Assembly (NCBI GenBank): GCA_028699915.1
Contig: JAQVTR010000004.1
Location: 37,082-76,234 of the forward strand
Length of the DNA stretch: 39,153 nt
Source of the DNA: Fidelibacterota bacterium
Lineage (GTDB): Bacteria > Fidelibacterota > Fidelibacteria > Fidelibacterales > Fidelibacteraceae
Direction: 5' to 3'
Positions 32,547 to 39,153 of this stretch are shown here, in pieces. Each line of letters opens with the position of its first letter. Position 1 is the first letter of the stretch. The position numbers were made by a program, and so were the translations under genes. The notes beneath the pieces were generated by a model. The model worked only from the letters and a program-made list of their open reading frames with translations, searched no databases and had not been told where the DNA came from.

Positions 32547-34355
32547 ATGAAAAAAAATTGCCTTCCTCTTATTGCCCTTATGCTTTCCGCGGGTCTTTAT
32601 GCGCTGGACATTAGGAAGATCGAGCCGCCGAACTGGTGGGCGGATATGGAACATGACACCGTAAAGATTTTGTGTTACGGCGATGATTTCAGCGGCTGGG
32701 AGGCGGACCGGTGTTCGCGGAACGCAAAGATCGTTGATGCCCGGGCTTATCCGAATACACAGTTCTATGCGCTGACATTGAAGATACGCAGGGCGGGGGA
32801 GTGCCGTATCGTTTTTACCAATAAGCTGAACAATGAGAACAAGGAATTTATTTTTCCCGTTCTGGAACGCAGGGCCCGCGATATCCGCACCATCGGTCCT
32901 GAAGATGTCGTGTATCTGCTGATGCCCGACCGCTTTGCGGACGGAGATCCCGAGAATAATCTTATTCCGGGACACAATGACCCGGTCCGTCCGGATCACC
33001 GCTGGGGCCGGCGCGGCGGCGACCTGCAGGGTGTTATGGATCACCTGGATTATCTTCAGGAACTCGGTATCACGGCTCTGTGGATGACCCCCGTTTATGA
33101 AAATAACTACGTCAATTGCTATCATGGCTATACGCCGACGAACACCTATGCCGTGGAACCTTTTCTGGGCACCTTTGACAGCTATAAGGCCCTTGCGGAT
33201 TCCTGTGGAAAGCGCGGCATTAAGCTGATCCAGGACCACATTGTCAATCATCTTGCTCCCACGCACCCCATCGCTCAGGATCCGCCCTCGCCGGAATGGC
33301 TCAACGGAACGGTGGATGAGCACGAGGAATGCAATTACCGCATTATGGACGTCACGGATATCTATGCGCCGGAAGAAGTACGGCGCAAACCGGCGGAAGG
33401 CTGGTTCGCCGGCTATCTGGCGGACATGAACCTGCGCCATCCGGAGGTGCTGGACTACTGGATCTATCATGCGATATGGTGGATCGAAAGCGTCGGGCTT
33501 GACGGTATCCGGCAGGACACCTATGCCTATTCCGATCAGGAAGGGCTTCGCCGCTGGGCTGCCGCCCTGAAACGCGAATACCCGCAGCTCTTTATCGTGG
33601 GCGAGATCATGGAATTCGATCGCAGCCGTCTGGCTTTTTTCTTCAATGCGGAACGGGACAATGCGCTCAGTTCCATTGCGGATTTCGGCTTTTCTTCGGA
33701 GATATACCAGCTGATTGCGGAGAATAAACCGGTCGCGGATTTCTACCGGGAGATCAGTAACGATTTTATTTACAGCGATCCCAATCGCATGCTGACCTTT
33801 ATGGACAATCATGACATGGGACGATTCTATACGGCCGTGAAGGGAAATATCCGGGATTATCTGAATGCCTTTGCTCTGCTGTTTACCATGCGCGGGATCC
33901 CGCAGATCTATTACGGGAACGAGATCGGCATGGAAGGCGGACACGATCCGGAAAACCGCCGGGAATTTCCGGGCGGTTTCCCGGGAGCGGAACAGAATGC
34001 CTTTGAACAAAGCGGCCGGACTGCAGAGGAAAACCGCATCTTCAATCAGTTCCGCACCTTTACTGCGCTGCGAAAAGATCATTCTCCGCTGTTCCGCGAT
34101 GCCATGCGGCACGATCTTCAGGAAGATGCCTATCTGGTCCGTCGCGGACAAAAAGGCGGGGATACGGCTTTGCTGACCGTTTATAATGCATCTGAAAATG
34201 CAGCTGTGATATTTTACGGCCGTCTGCTTCCGGAAAATTATACGCATTTTGAAACACTGAAACCTGTCAGTATGGGAAAGATGCAGATCGATACAACAGA
34301 AAAGCGGATAACGCTGCCGGGCAAAGAAAGTACGGTTTTACTTTTTAAAAAATAA
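32547..34355 (+). CDS. GH13 cyclomaltodextrinase/neopullulanase (SusA-like)
   Basis: A 602-residue exported (probably periplasmic) GH13 enzyme without a T9SS tail. The signal peptide ends near residue 20. The cyclomaltodextrinase N-domain follows at about 21-110 (IRKIEPPNWWADM), a hallmark of Bacteroides SusA and related neopullulanases. Catalytic regions: the first with QDHIVNH; GIRQDTYAY with nucleophile D324; VGEIME with acid/base E353; and MDNHDMGRF with H422 and D423. The C-terminal beta-sandwich runs to the end. It should cleave cyclodextrins, pullulan or malto-oligosaccharides after outer-membrane uptake. It lies 98 bases after gltS with AAGG before the ATG, and its stop is 4 bases from that of the convergent kinase gene. 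Confidence 0.93.
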   Translation: MKKNCLPLIALMLSAGLYALDIRKIEPPNWWADMEHDTVKILCYGDDFSGWEADRCSRNAKIVDARAYPNTQFYALTLKIRRAGECRIVFTNKLNNENKEFIFPVLERRARDIRTIGPEDVVYLLMPDRFADGDPENNLIPGHNDPVRPDHRWGRRGGDLQGVMDHLDYLQELGITALWMTPVYENNYVNCYHGYTPTNTYAVEPFLGTFDSYKALADSCGKRGIKLIQDHIVNHLAPTHPIAQDPPSPEWLNGTVDEHEECNYRIMDVTDIYAPEEVRRKPAEGWFAGYLADMNLRHPEVLDYWIYHAIWWIESVGLDGIRQDTYAYSDQEGLRRWAAALKREYPQLFIVGEIMEFDRSRLAFFFNAERDNALSSIADFGFSSEIYQLIAENKPVADFYREISNDFIYSDPNRMLTFMDNHDMGRFYTAVKGNIRDYLNAFALLFTMRGIPQIYYGNEIGMEGGHDPENRREFPGGFPGAEQNAFEQSGRTAEENRIFNQFRTFTALRKDHSPLFRDAMRHDLQEDAYLVRRGQKGGDTALLTVYNASENAAVIFYGRLLPENYTHFETLKPVSMGKMQIDTTEKRITLPGKESTVLLFKK

Positions 34356-34359
34356 ATTT

Positions 34360-35577
34360 TTACGAATTGGTTTTTCCGTTGCGGGATGCCGTTTCGGAGA
34401 TCTCGCAGCAGCCCTTCAACACAACACGGATACAGGTGCCTTTTCCGGGCTTGGAGGACCTTACGAATATTTTCCCCTGATGATATTCTTCGATAATGCG
34501 TTTGGTCAGCGAAAGTCCCATACCCCAGCCGCGTTTTTTTGTGCTGTAGCCGGGTTTAAAAATGGTTTTCCACTGTTTGTCGGGGATACCTTTCCCGCTG
34601 TCCTCAATATCAATGTAAATGGAATCTTCCTGCTGTTGAATATTGACCCGGATTTTTCCCGCTTTGCCTTCCAGGGCATCCACACCGTTCTTGATCAGAT
34701 TTTCCAGCGCCCATTCCAGCAGTTCGCGGTTTGCAAGAACCGCAGCCTGTACATTTAAATGGAACTGCAGGTCCACGGCCTTGTTTTTTTGGGGAATGCG
34801 GCGTTCAATGTATTCCTTGACATTCTTAAAGAGGTCTTCGGTGGCAATGGGCTCGCGCCGGACCTTTGCGCCGATCTGGGCAAAGCGGTTGGAAACTTTT
34901 TCCAGACGACGGATATCCACGTCCATTTCCTGTACGATCTCGGAATTTTCGCCAAGCTGAAGTTTGGCCATTTCCAGCCAGCCCATCAGTGAAGAGATCG
35001 GCGTTCCAAGCTGATGTGCCGTCTCCTTGGCCAGGCCTACCCAGATGAATTTTTTTTCACTGCTGCGGATATATTGAAATCCCAGAAAACCGGCGAGAAT
35101 GATGACCAATGCACCCAGGATCTCAATAAAGGGAAGGTAAGTCAAGCGCTGGATGGTCATGCTGTCGCCGTAGTGGATCAAACCCAAAACCTGATCACCG
35201 ATCACCAAAGGCACCGCTTGGTTATTCTCATCCATTTTCGAGGCGATTTCCCACAAACGTGCGCGTAACTCCGGTGTCGCTGTCGCCGTATCGGCAATGG
35301 AGGGGACATTTTTCCAGGCATTGATCTCCCGGCTTCCCGGTACGGTGATGATAATGGGAAAGGATATGCGCGGAATGATCTCTTCAAAGAAAAATCCGTA
35401 ATCCGTAAAAGCCGCATCGCCGGCAAGCCGGGCATAGAGCTCGGTATAAAAGATCAGGGACTGCTCGGATTCATCGCGCAGTTCACGAACAATGGAATGG
35501 GAATAGAACAGCACAGCACCCGCGAACAGCAGGGAAACTGCGATCAGAATAAATTTAATGCGGGAACTGTTGAACAT
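34360..35577 (-). CDS. Membrane-bound sensor histidine kinase
   Basis: A 405-residue two-component sensor. Two membrane helices (about 7-27 and 148-170) bracket an extracytoplasmic sensor domain of about 120 residues. The dimerization box KETAHQLGTPISSLMGW has the phosphorylated H188. The ATP-binding domain shows the N-box ENLIKNGVDA, G1 DSGKGIP, the F-box FKPGYST and G2 GWGMGLSLTKR. This HisKA/HATPase form (AHQLGTP) is common in FCB bacteria. AAGGA lies 8 bases before the ATG. No response regulator gene is adjacent, so the partner is elsewhere. Its position between two glucan genes suggests but does not show control of the locus. Confidence 0.92.
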   Translation of the reverse strand: MFNSSRIKFILIAVSLLFAGAVLFYSHSIVRELRDESEQSLIFYTELYARLAGDAAFTDYGFFFEEIIPRISFPIIITVPGSREINAWKNVPSIADTATATPELRARLWEIASKMDENNQAVPLVIGDQVLGLIHYGDSMTIQRLTYLPFIEILGALVIILAGFLGFQYIRSSEKKFIWVGLAKETAHQLGTPISSLMGWLEMAKLQLGENSEIVQEMDVDIRRLEKVSNRFAQIGAKVRREPIATEDLFKNVKEYIERRIPQKNKAVDLQFHLNVQAAVLANRELLEWALENLIKNGVDALEGKAGKIRVNIQQQEDSIYIDIEDSGKGIPDKQWKTIFKPGYSTKKRGWGMGLSLTKRIIEEYHQGKIFVRSSKPGKGTCIRVVLKGCCEISETASRNGKTNS

Positions 35578-35654
35578 GCGATGAATCCTTGTTGTTTTCG
35601 GAAAATAAAAATATATTCATCAAGGAGCAACGGTTAAATAGCGGAATTGGACCC

Positions 35655-36842
35655 ATGACGGAAAAACAAAACACAAAAAAGCCCTTCTTTATCCTGTTTT
35701 TCATGCTGTTCGCTGCGTTTCCCGCTTTTTCCCGCGACAGCTGCGAATGGCATATCCGTGTAAAATACCCAGGGGATATCCCGGCGCAAGAGGCAATTTA
35801 TATTGCCGGCACCTTCAACAACTGGGATCCCGGTGATCCGGATCATCGTCTGCAGCGAGCTGGGGACGGAAGCTGGCAGATACGTCTGGATCTTCCTGCG
35901 GGGAATCAGGAATTTAAGTTTACCCGCGGAAGCTGGAACAGCGCCGAGACAAAAGCAAAGGGTGCAATACGGCAAAACCGCCGGATACGATTATACAAAG
36001 CGCTTCATCGCCGGCAATATCGGATCGCCGGCTGGCAGGATCCGGCGCCTGCAGAAGATATATTTGCAAGTATTTGCGGAAATATTGAGATCATCCCGGA
36101 CTTTTTCATACCTCAATTGCAGCGCAGCCGCAGGATCTGGATCTATCTGCCTCCCGGATATGCAGAATCGGAAGCCAATTATCCGGTCCTGTATTTGCAG
36201 GACGGACAAAACTGTTTTTCCCGGGCAAGCGCATTCAGCGGCGAATGGCAGGCGGATGAAACGCTGGAGGCGCTGATCCGGAAAAAGAAAATCCCGCCGC
36301 TGATCGTCGTGGGCATCGACAGCAGTCCGGAATACCGGCTGAACGAATATGCGCCTTTTTCATTTAGCTACAAGGAAAAGGAAATACGGGCGCAGGGCCC
36401 GGCCTATGCAGCATTCCTTTCCGGAACCTTAAAGCCATACATTGATACGCATTACAAGACCTTGAGCGACCGCGAGCACAACGGTGTCGCTGGCAGCTCG
36501 ATGGGAGCCGTTATTTCTCTGTATACGGCACTCAGCTATCCGGATCATTTTTCCATGGCCGGAGCACTATCGCCCTCTTTCCGGCTTTTCCCCCTTCAGA
36601 TGCAGGAGATCCTCAGGGCCGCCGCAGCTTTTCCCCTAAAGGTCTGGATGGATATCGGCAGCCGGGAATCAGAGCGCAAGGGACGGAAAGCGTATCTGCA
36701 GCCAATTGCCCGGATGCTCCGGGAAAAAGGAACGGATGTCCGTTACCGGCTGATCTGCGCCGGAGAACATAACGAAAAAAGCTGGAAACGCCGCTTTGGG
36801 CGGGTCCTGCGTTATCTATACGGAGGACGGAATGTACCATGA
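35655..36842 (+). CDS. Exported CBM48-type/esterase (alpha/beta-hydrolase, Fes/esterase D family)
   Basis: A 395-residue exported protein. A signal peptide (about 1-27, ending FPAFS) precedes a glycogen-binding-like E-set/CBM48 domain at about 30-115 (IAGTFNNWDPGDP starting near 51, then QEFKFTRGSW). An esterase domain follows (IWIYLPPGYAESEANYPVLY). Its nucleophile is S282 in GSSMG; likely partners are the aspartate in WMDIGSRESE and the histidine in CAGEHNEKSW. The family includes S-formylglutathione hydrolase and enterochelin esterase. The ATG at 35655 is chosen for its signal peptide; an in-frame TTG at 35589 would make a 417-residue form. The 3' end overlaps recG by 11 bases. A carbohydrate-linked ester is a plausible substrate but is unproven. 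Confidence 0.82.
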   Translation: MTEKQNTKKPFFILFFMLFAAFPAFSRDSCEWHIRVKYPGDIPAQEAIYIAGTFNNWDPGDPDHRLQRAGDGSWQIRLDLPAGNQEFKFTRGSWNSAETKAKGAIRQNRRIRLYKALHRRQYRIAGWQDPAPAEDIFASICGNIEIIPDFFIPQLQRSRRIWIYLPPGYAESEANYPVLYLQDGQNCFSRASAFSGEWQADETLEALIRKKKIPPLIVVGIDSSPEYRLNEYAPFSFSYKEKEIRAQGPAYAAFLSGTLKPYIDTHYKTLSDREHNGVAGSSMGAVISLYTALSYPDHFSMAGALSPSFRLFPLQMQEILRAAAAFPLKVWMDIGSRESERKGRKAYLQPIARMLREKGTDVRYRLICAGEHNEKSWKRRFGRVLRYLYGGRNVP

Positions 36843-38913
36843 TCTGCAAATGCCGGTCGTAAATTTGCCGCTGATCGGTGTTAAACGCCAGCAGGCACTG
36901 GCGGCTGTCGGCGTTCATACGCTTGAAGATCTGCTTTATTATGTTCCCCGTGCTTATCTGGACCGCAGTTCCGTTAAGCCCATCGGACATCTGGTGCCTG
37001 GGGAGTCCTGTACGGTGATCGGGGAAATACTGCGGACAAAGATCCAGCAGGCCCGCCGGCGGAAGATTTTTAAAGTCGAGATCTCGGATAGTTCGGGCAT
37101 TCTGACCTTGAACTGGTTTCACGGCATCGAATGGATCAGCAAGGTTTTTAAAGCGGGAGATACGGTATCCGTCTTTGGAAAAGTCGAATTTTTTCAGGGC
37201 AATGCCATGACCCATCCGGATTTTGATTTTATCGATGAAAGTCGTGAAGCCCTGAATACCGGGGGCGTGATCCCGGTCTATCCGCTGACCCAGGATCTGC
37301 GGCGCTGTGGTTTCAGCAGCCGTTCTTTCCGCAGACTTTTTGCCGCAGTGCTTGAGCAGCTTCCGGCGGATATTCCCGGCAGCATTCCCGAATCTCTGCG
37401 GCGGGAACAGAGCTTTATGCCTTTTTCGGAGGCGATCAGGCAAGTGCATTTTCCCGGTTCCGCCGAAACCCTTCAGTCGGCACTGCGCCGCTTTAAATTT
37501 GAAGAATTCCTTATGCTGCAGCTGCTGATGGCGATCCGGAAACAAAAAAGCCGGCAGGAAAGGAACAATGCGCCCTGCAGTAAAGCCGGAAATATCATCC
37601 ATCGTCTTTACCACCAGTTGCCTTTTGAGCCCACCAATGCCCAAAAACGCGCAGTAAAGGAGATCTACGCTGATCTGCAGGGAAAAGCGCCGATGAACCG
37701 GCTTTTGCAGGGTGACGTCGGTTCCGGGAAAACCCTGGTGGCGGCAATGTGCGCGGCAATTATGACGGCGAATGGCTACCAGACGGCAATTATGGCGCCG
37801 ACCGAGATCCTGGCGGAACAGCACGCGCAGCACTTCCGGCGGGAATTCGAGCACCTTGAAGTGGAATCATGCCTGATCACCGGAAAAACACCGCGTAAAG
37901 CGCGTGAAAAAATTTTGGAAGATATCGCGACCGGCAAGACCCCCATCGTCATTGGCACTCATGCGCTTATCTCAGAAGATGTTCACTTTCATCGGCTTGG
38001 ACTGGTCGTGATTGACGAACAGCACCGTTTCGGCGTGGAGCAGCGGGGATCCCTCATCGGGAAAGGCGTACTGCCACATGTGCTGGCCATGACAGCCACA
38101 CCCATTCCACGCACCCTGAGCATGACCATCTACGGGGACATGGATGTTTCGCTGATCGATGAAATGCCGCAGGGGCGCATACCGGTGCGCAGTAAAGTGG
38201 TGGAGCCCGGACGCCTGGAACAGGTTTACCGTTTTATCGAACAGGAAATGCAGGCAGGAAAACAGGTTTACGTGGTATATCCGCTGATCAGCGAATCGGA
38301 AAAGACGGATCTTCAGGCGCTGGAGCAGGGATTTTCCTTTCTCCGTGAGCGATTTGCGGACTATCGGCCGAAAATGTTGCACGGAAAAACAAAAAAAGAG
38401 GAAAAGCAGCGCATTATGCAGGATTTTAGGGGAGGCCGGACCCAAATGCTGGTCAGCACGACCGTGATCGAAGTGGGTATCGACAATCCTAACGCCACCG
38501 TGATGCTGATTGAAAATGCGGAACGCTTCGGACTGAGCCAGCTGCATCAGCTGCGCGGAAGAGTGGGACGCGGGAAGGACGCATCCTGGTGCATCCTGGT
38601 CCGTCGCAGTGATACAGATACTGCGCTGGAGCGTCTGCAGGTTCTGGAAAGAAGCAACGACGGATTCCGTATTGCGGAAGAGGATCTGCGTCAGCGCGGT
38701 CAGGGCGAGATCTTCGGCGTGCGTCAGCACGGCTTGCCGGAATTCAGGTTTGTGGATATGTATACGGACCGTTCGCTTCTGGAAGCAGCTCGTAAAGCGG
38801 CTTTTGAACTGATCGCGGCAGACCCGCACTTGCTAAAGGAACAGCATCGTGCATTGCGGAATCATTTTTTACGGTATTATAAAGACAAACTCCGGCATGC
38901 GGGGATTTCGTGA
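36832..38913 (+). CDS. recG: ATP-dependent DNA helicase RecG
   Basis: RecG remodels stalled replication forks and Holliday junctions. The N-terminal wedge/OB-fold domain (about 50-170) is followed by the two helicase lobes: motif I GDVGSGKT (294-301), motif II DEQH (395-398, in IDEQHRFGVEQR), motif III TATPIPRT (421-428), and in lobe 2 STTVIEVGIDNPNA and QLRGRVGRG. The RecG-specific C-terminal region follows (GEIFGVRQHGLPEFR). The 693-residue length is standard. The ATG at 36832 is chosen because GGAGG (36822-36826) precedes it by 5 bases; an in-frame start at 36796 lies deeper in the esterase gene. All helicase motifs are intact. Confidence 0.96.
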   Translation: MYHDLQMPVVNLPLIGVKRQQALAAVGVHTLEDLLYYVPRAYLDRSSVKPIGHLVPGESCTVIGEILRTKIQQARRRKIFKVEISDSSGILTLNWFHGIEWISKVFKAGDTVSVFGKVEFFQGNAMTHPDFDFIDESREALNTGGVIPVYPLTQDLRRCGFSSRSFRRLFAAVLEQLPADIPGSIPESLRREQSFMPFSEAIRQVHFPGSAETLQSALRRFKFEEFLMLQLLMAIRKQKSRQERNNAPCSKAGNIIHRLYHQLPFEPTNAQKRAVKEIYADLQGKAPMNRLLQGDVGSGKTLVAAMCAAIMTANGYQTAIMAPTEILAEQHAQHFRREFEHLEVESCLITGKTPRKAREKILEDIATGKTPIVIGTHALISEDVHFHRLGLVVIDEQHRFGVEQRGSLIGKGVLPHVLAMTATPIPRTLSMTIYGDMDVSLIDEMPQGRIPVRSKVVEPGRLEQVYRFIEQEMQAGKQVYVVYPLISESEKTDLQALEQGFSFLRERFADYRPKMLHGKTKKEEKQRIMQDFRGGRTQMLVSTTVIEVGIDNPNATVMLIENAERFGLSQLHQLRGRVGRGKDASWCILVRRSDTDTALERLQVLERSNDGFRIAEEDLRQRGQGEIFGVRQHGLPEFRFVDMYTDRSLLEAARKAAFELIAADPHLLKEQHRALRNHFLRYYKDKLRHAGIS

Positions 38914-39110
38914 GTCCCGGACTTGCTCCTGTTTTTTGAATGATCAATAGAAAGTAAAAATCCTTTTTTACTTCTTCTCTTATCCCTTACTCCGTTTTTT
39001 TCCCAAAATCCGACGGGACATATATTCCAATTGTTTAAGAGTTATGGGACAGAGCTAAGGAAAGTAAAGTGGAGGCGGCAAGGAACGGGAAGACCTTAAG
39101 GGCTTCCGGG
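38914..39110. other. Gene-free tail after recG
   Basis: No coding frame or RNA gene is recognised here. An A/T-only inverted repeat AGTAAAAA-TCCT-TTTTTACT (38953-38972) could weakly end recG transcription. A purine-rich stretch lies at about 39055-39092. The continuation lies beyond the window. Confidence 0.5.
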
Positions 39111-39139
39111 CGTCAATCCAATTGAAGATTGGATTGACG
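39111..39139. repeat. 12-bp perfect inverted repeat near the window end
   Basis: CGTCAATCCAAT (39111-39122) and ATTGGATTGACG (39128-39139) pair perfectly around TGAAG. There is no T-tract, so it is not a normal terminator. It may be a dispersed palindrome, an operator or the hairpin end of a mobile element just outside the window. Confidence 0.6.
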
Positions 39140-39153
39140 ACTCAAATAAATTG

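Noticed and set aside
32535-34247. 570-codon minus-strand open frame opposite the SusA-like gene
   Set aside because: It lies fully opposite an intact GH13 enzyme with all catalytic residues, and its translation shows no domain features.
36613-37854. 413-codon minus-strand open frame across the esterase-recG junction
   Set aside because: It crosses two real genes on the other strand and its translation is rich in H, R and Q without any motif.

Overview
The window is a gene-dense bacterial chromosome segment of moderate GC. It probably comes from the Fibrobacterota-Chlorobiota-Bacteroidota (FCB) superphylum, in one of its less studied lineages (Marinimicrobia, KSB1, Calditrichota or Ignavibacteria-like), and not from a classical Bacteroides. 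The evidence is two secreted proteins with the type IX secretion (T9SS) type A sorting tail (QNYPNPFNP then GVY.Y then K.M...K), a PorV/PorQ-family barrel, a TonB receptor with an N-terminal carboxypeptidase-regulatory-like domain, and Cyc-maltodextrinase-N and CBM48 glycoside hydrolases. Lineage is inferred from gene content only.

Layout. 1-57: tail of an outer-membrane-type protein and its terminator. 195-4595 (+): compact operon of phosphomannomutase/phosphoglucomutase, polyprenyl synthetase, HPr and PTS enzyme I, with no sugar-specific EII in the window. 4708-6645 (-): PAP2 phosphatase, L-isoaspartyl methyltransferase and an ABC-type ATPase with eroded catalytic motifs. 6793-9732 (+): ferrous iron operon feoA-feoB-Fur family regulator behind a 27-bp Fur-box-like palindrome. 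9814-11904 (-): large TPR protein. 12139-16086 (-): tight operon of YhaM-type HD exoribonuclease, ECF transporter S component, an unrecognised beta-barrel and an EamA transporter.

16202-36842 is the accessory heart: a Sus-like alpha-glucan locus wired to T9SS. A TonB receptor, a 1281-residue surface protein and a PorV-like barrel are chained by 4-nt ATGA overlaps. They are followed by a 663-residue modular T9SS protein, a 940-residue secreted GH13 enzyme with CBM48 and T9SS tail, a GltS glutamate carrier, a SusA-like cyclomaltodextrinase/neopullulanase, a convergent histidine kinase and a CBM48-type esterase. There is no SusD; the 1281-residue protein sits where SusD would be. The proposed flow is capture and cutting of alpha-glucan at the cell surface, TonB-driven uptake, and trimming by the SusA-like enzyme. 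The locus is interrupted by a 487-bp non-coding island with paired palindromes next to a REP-associated (RAYT/IS200-like) protein that seems to have lost its HUH and tyrosine residues. recG (36832-38913) overlaps the esterase end. The last 240 bases carry no gene but hold a 12-bp perfect inverted repeat.

No rRNA, tRNA or CRISPR array was recognised.
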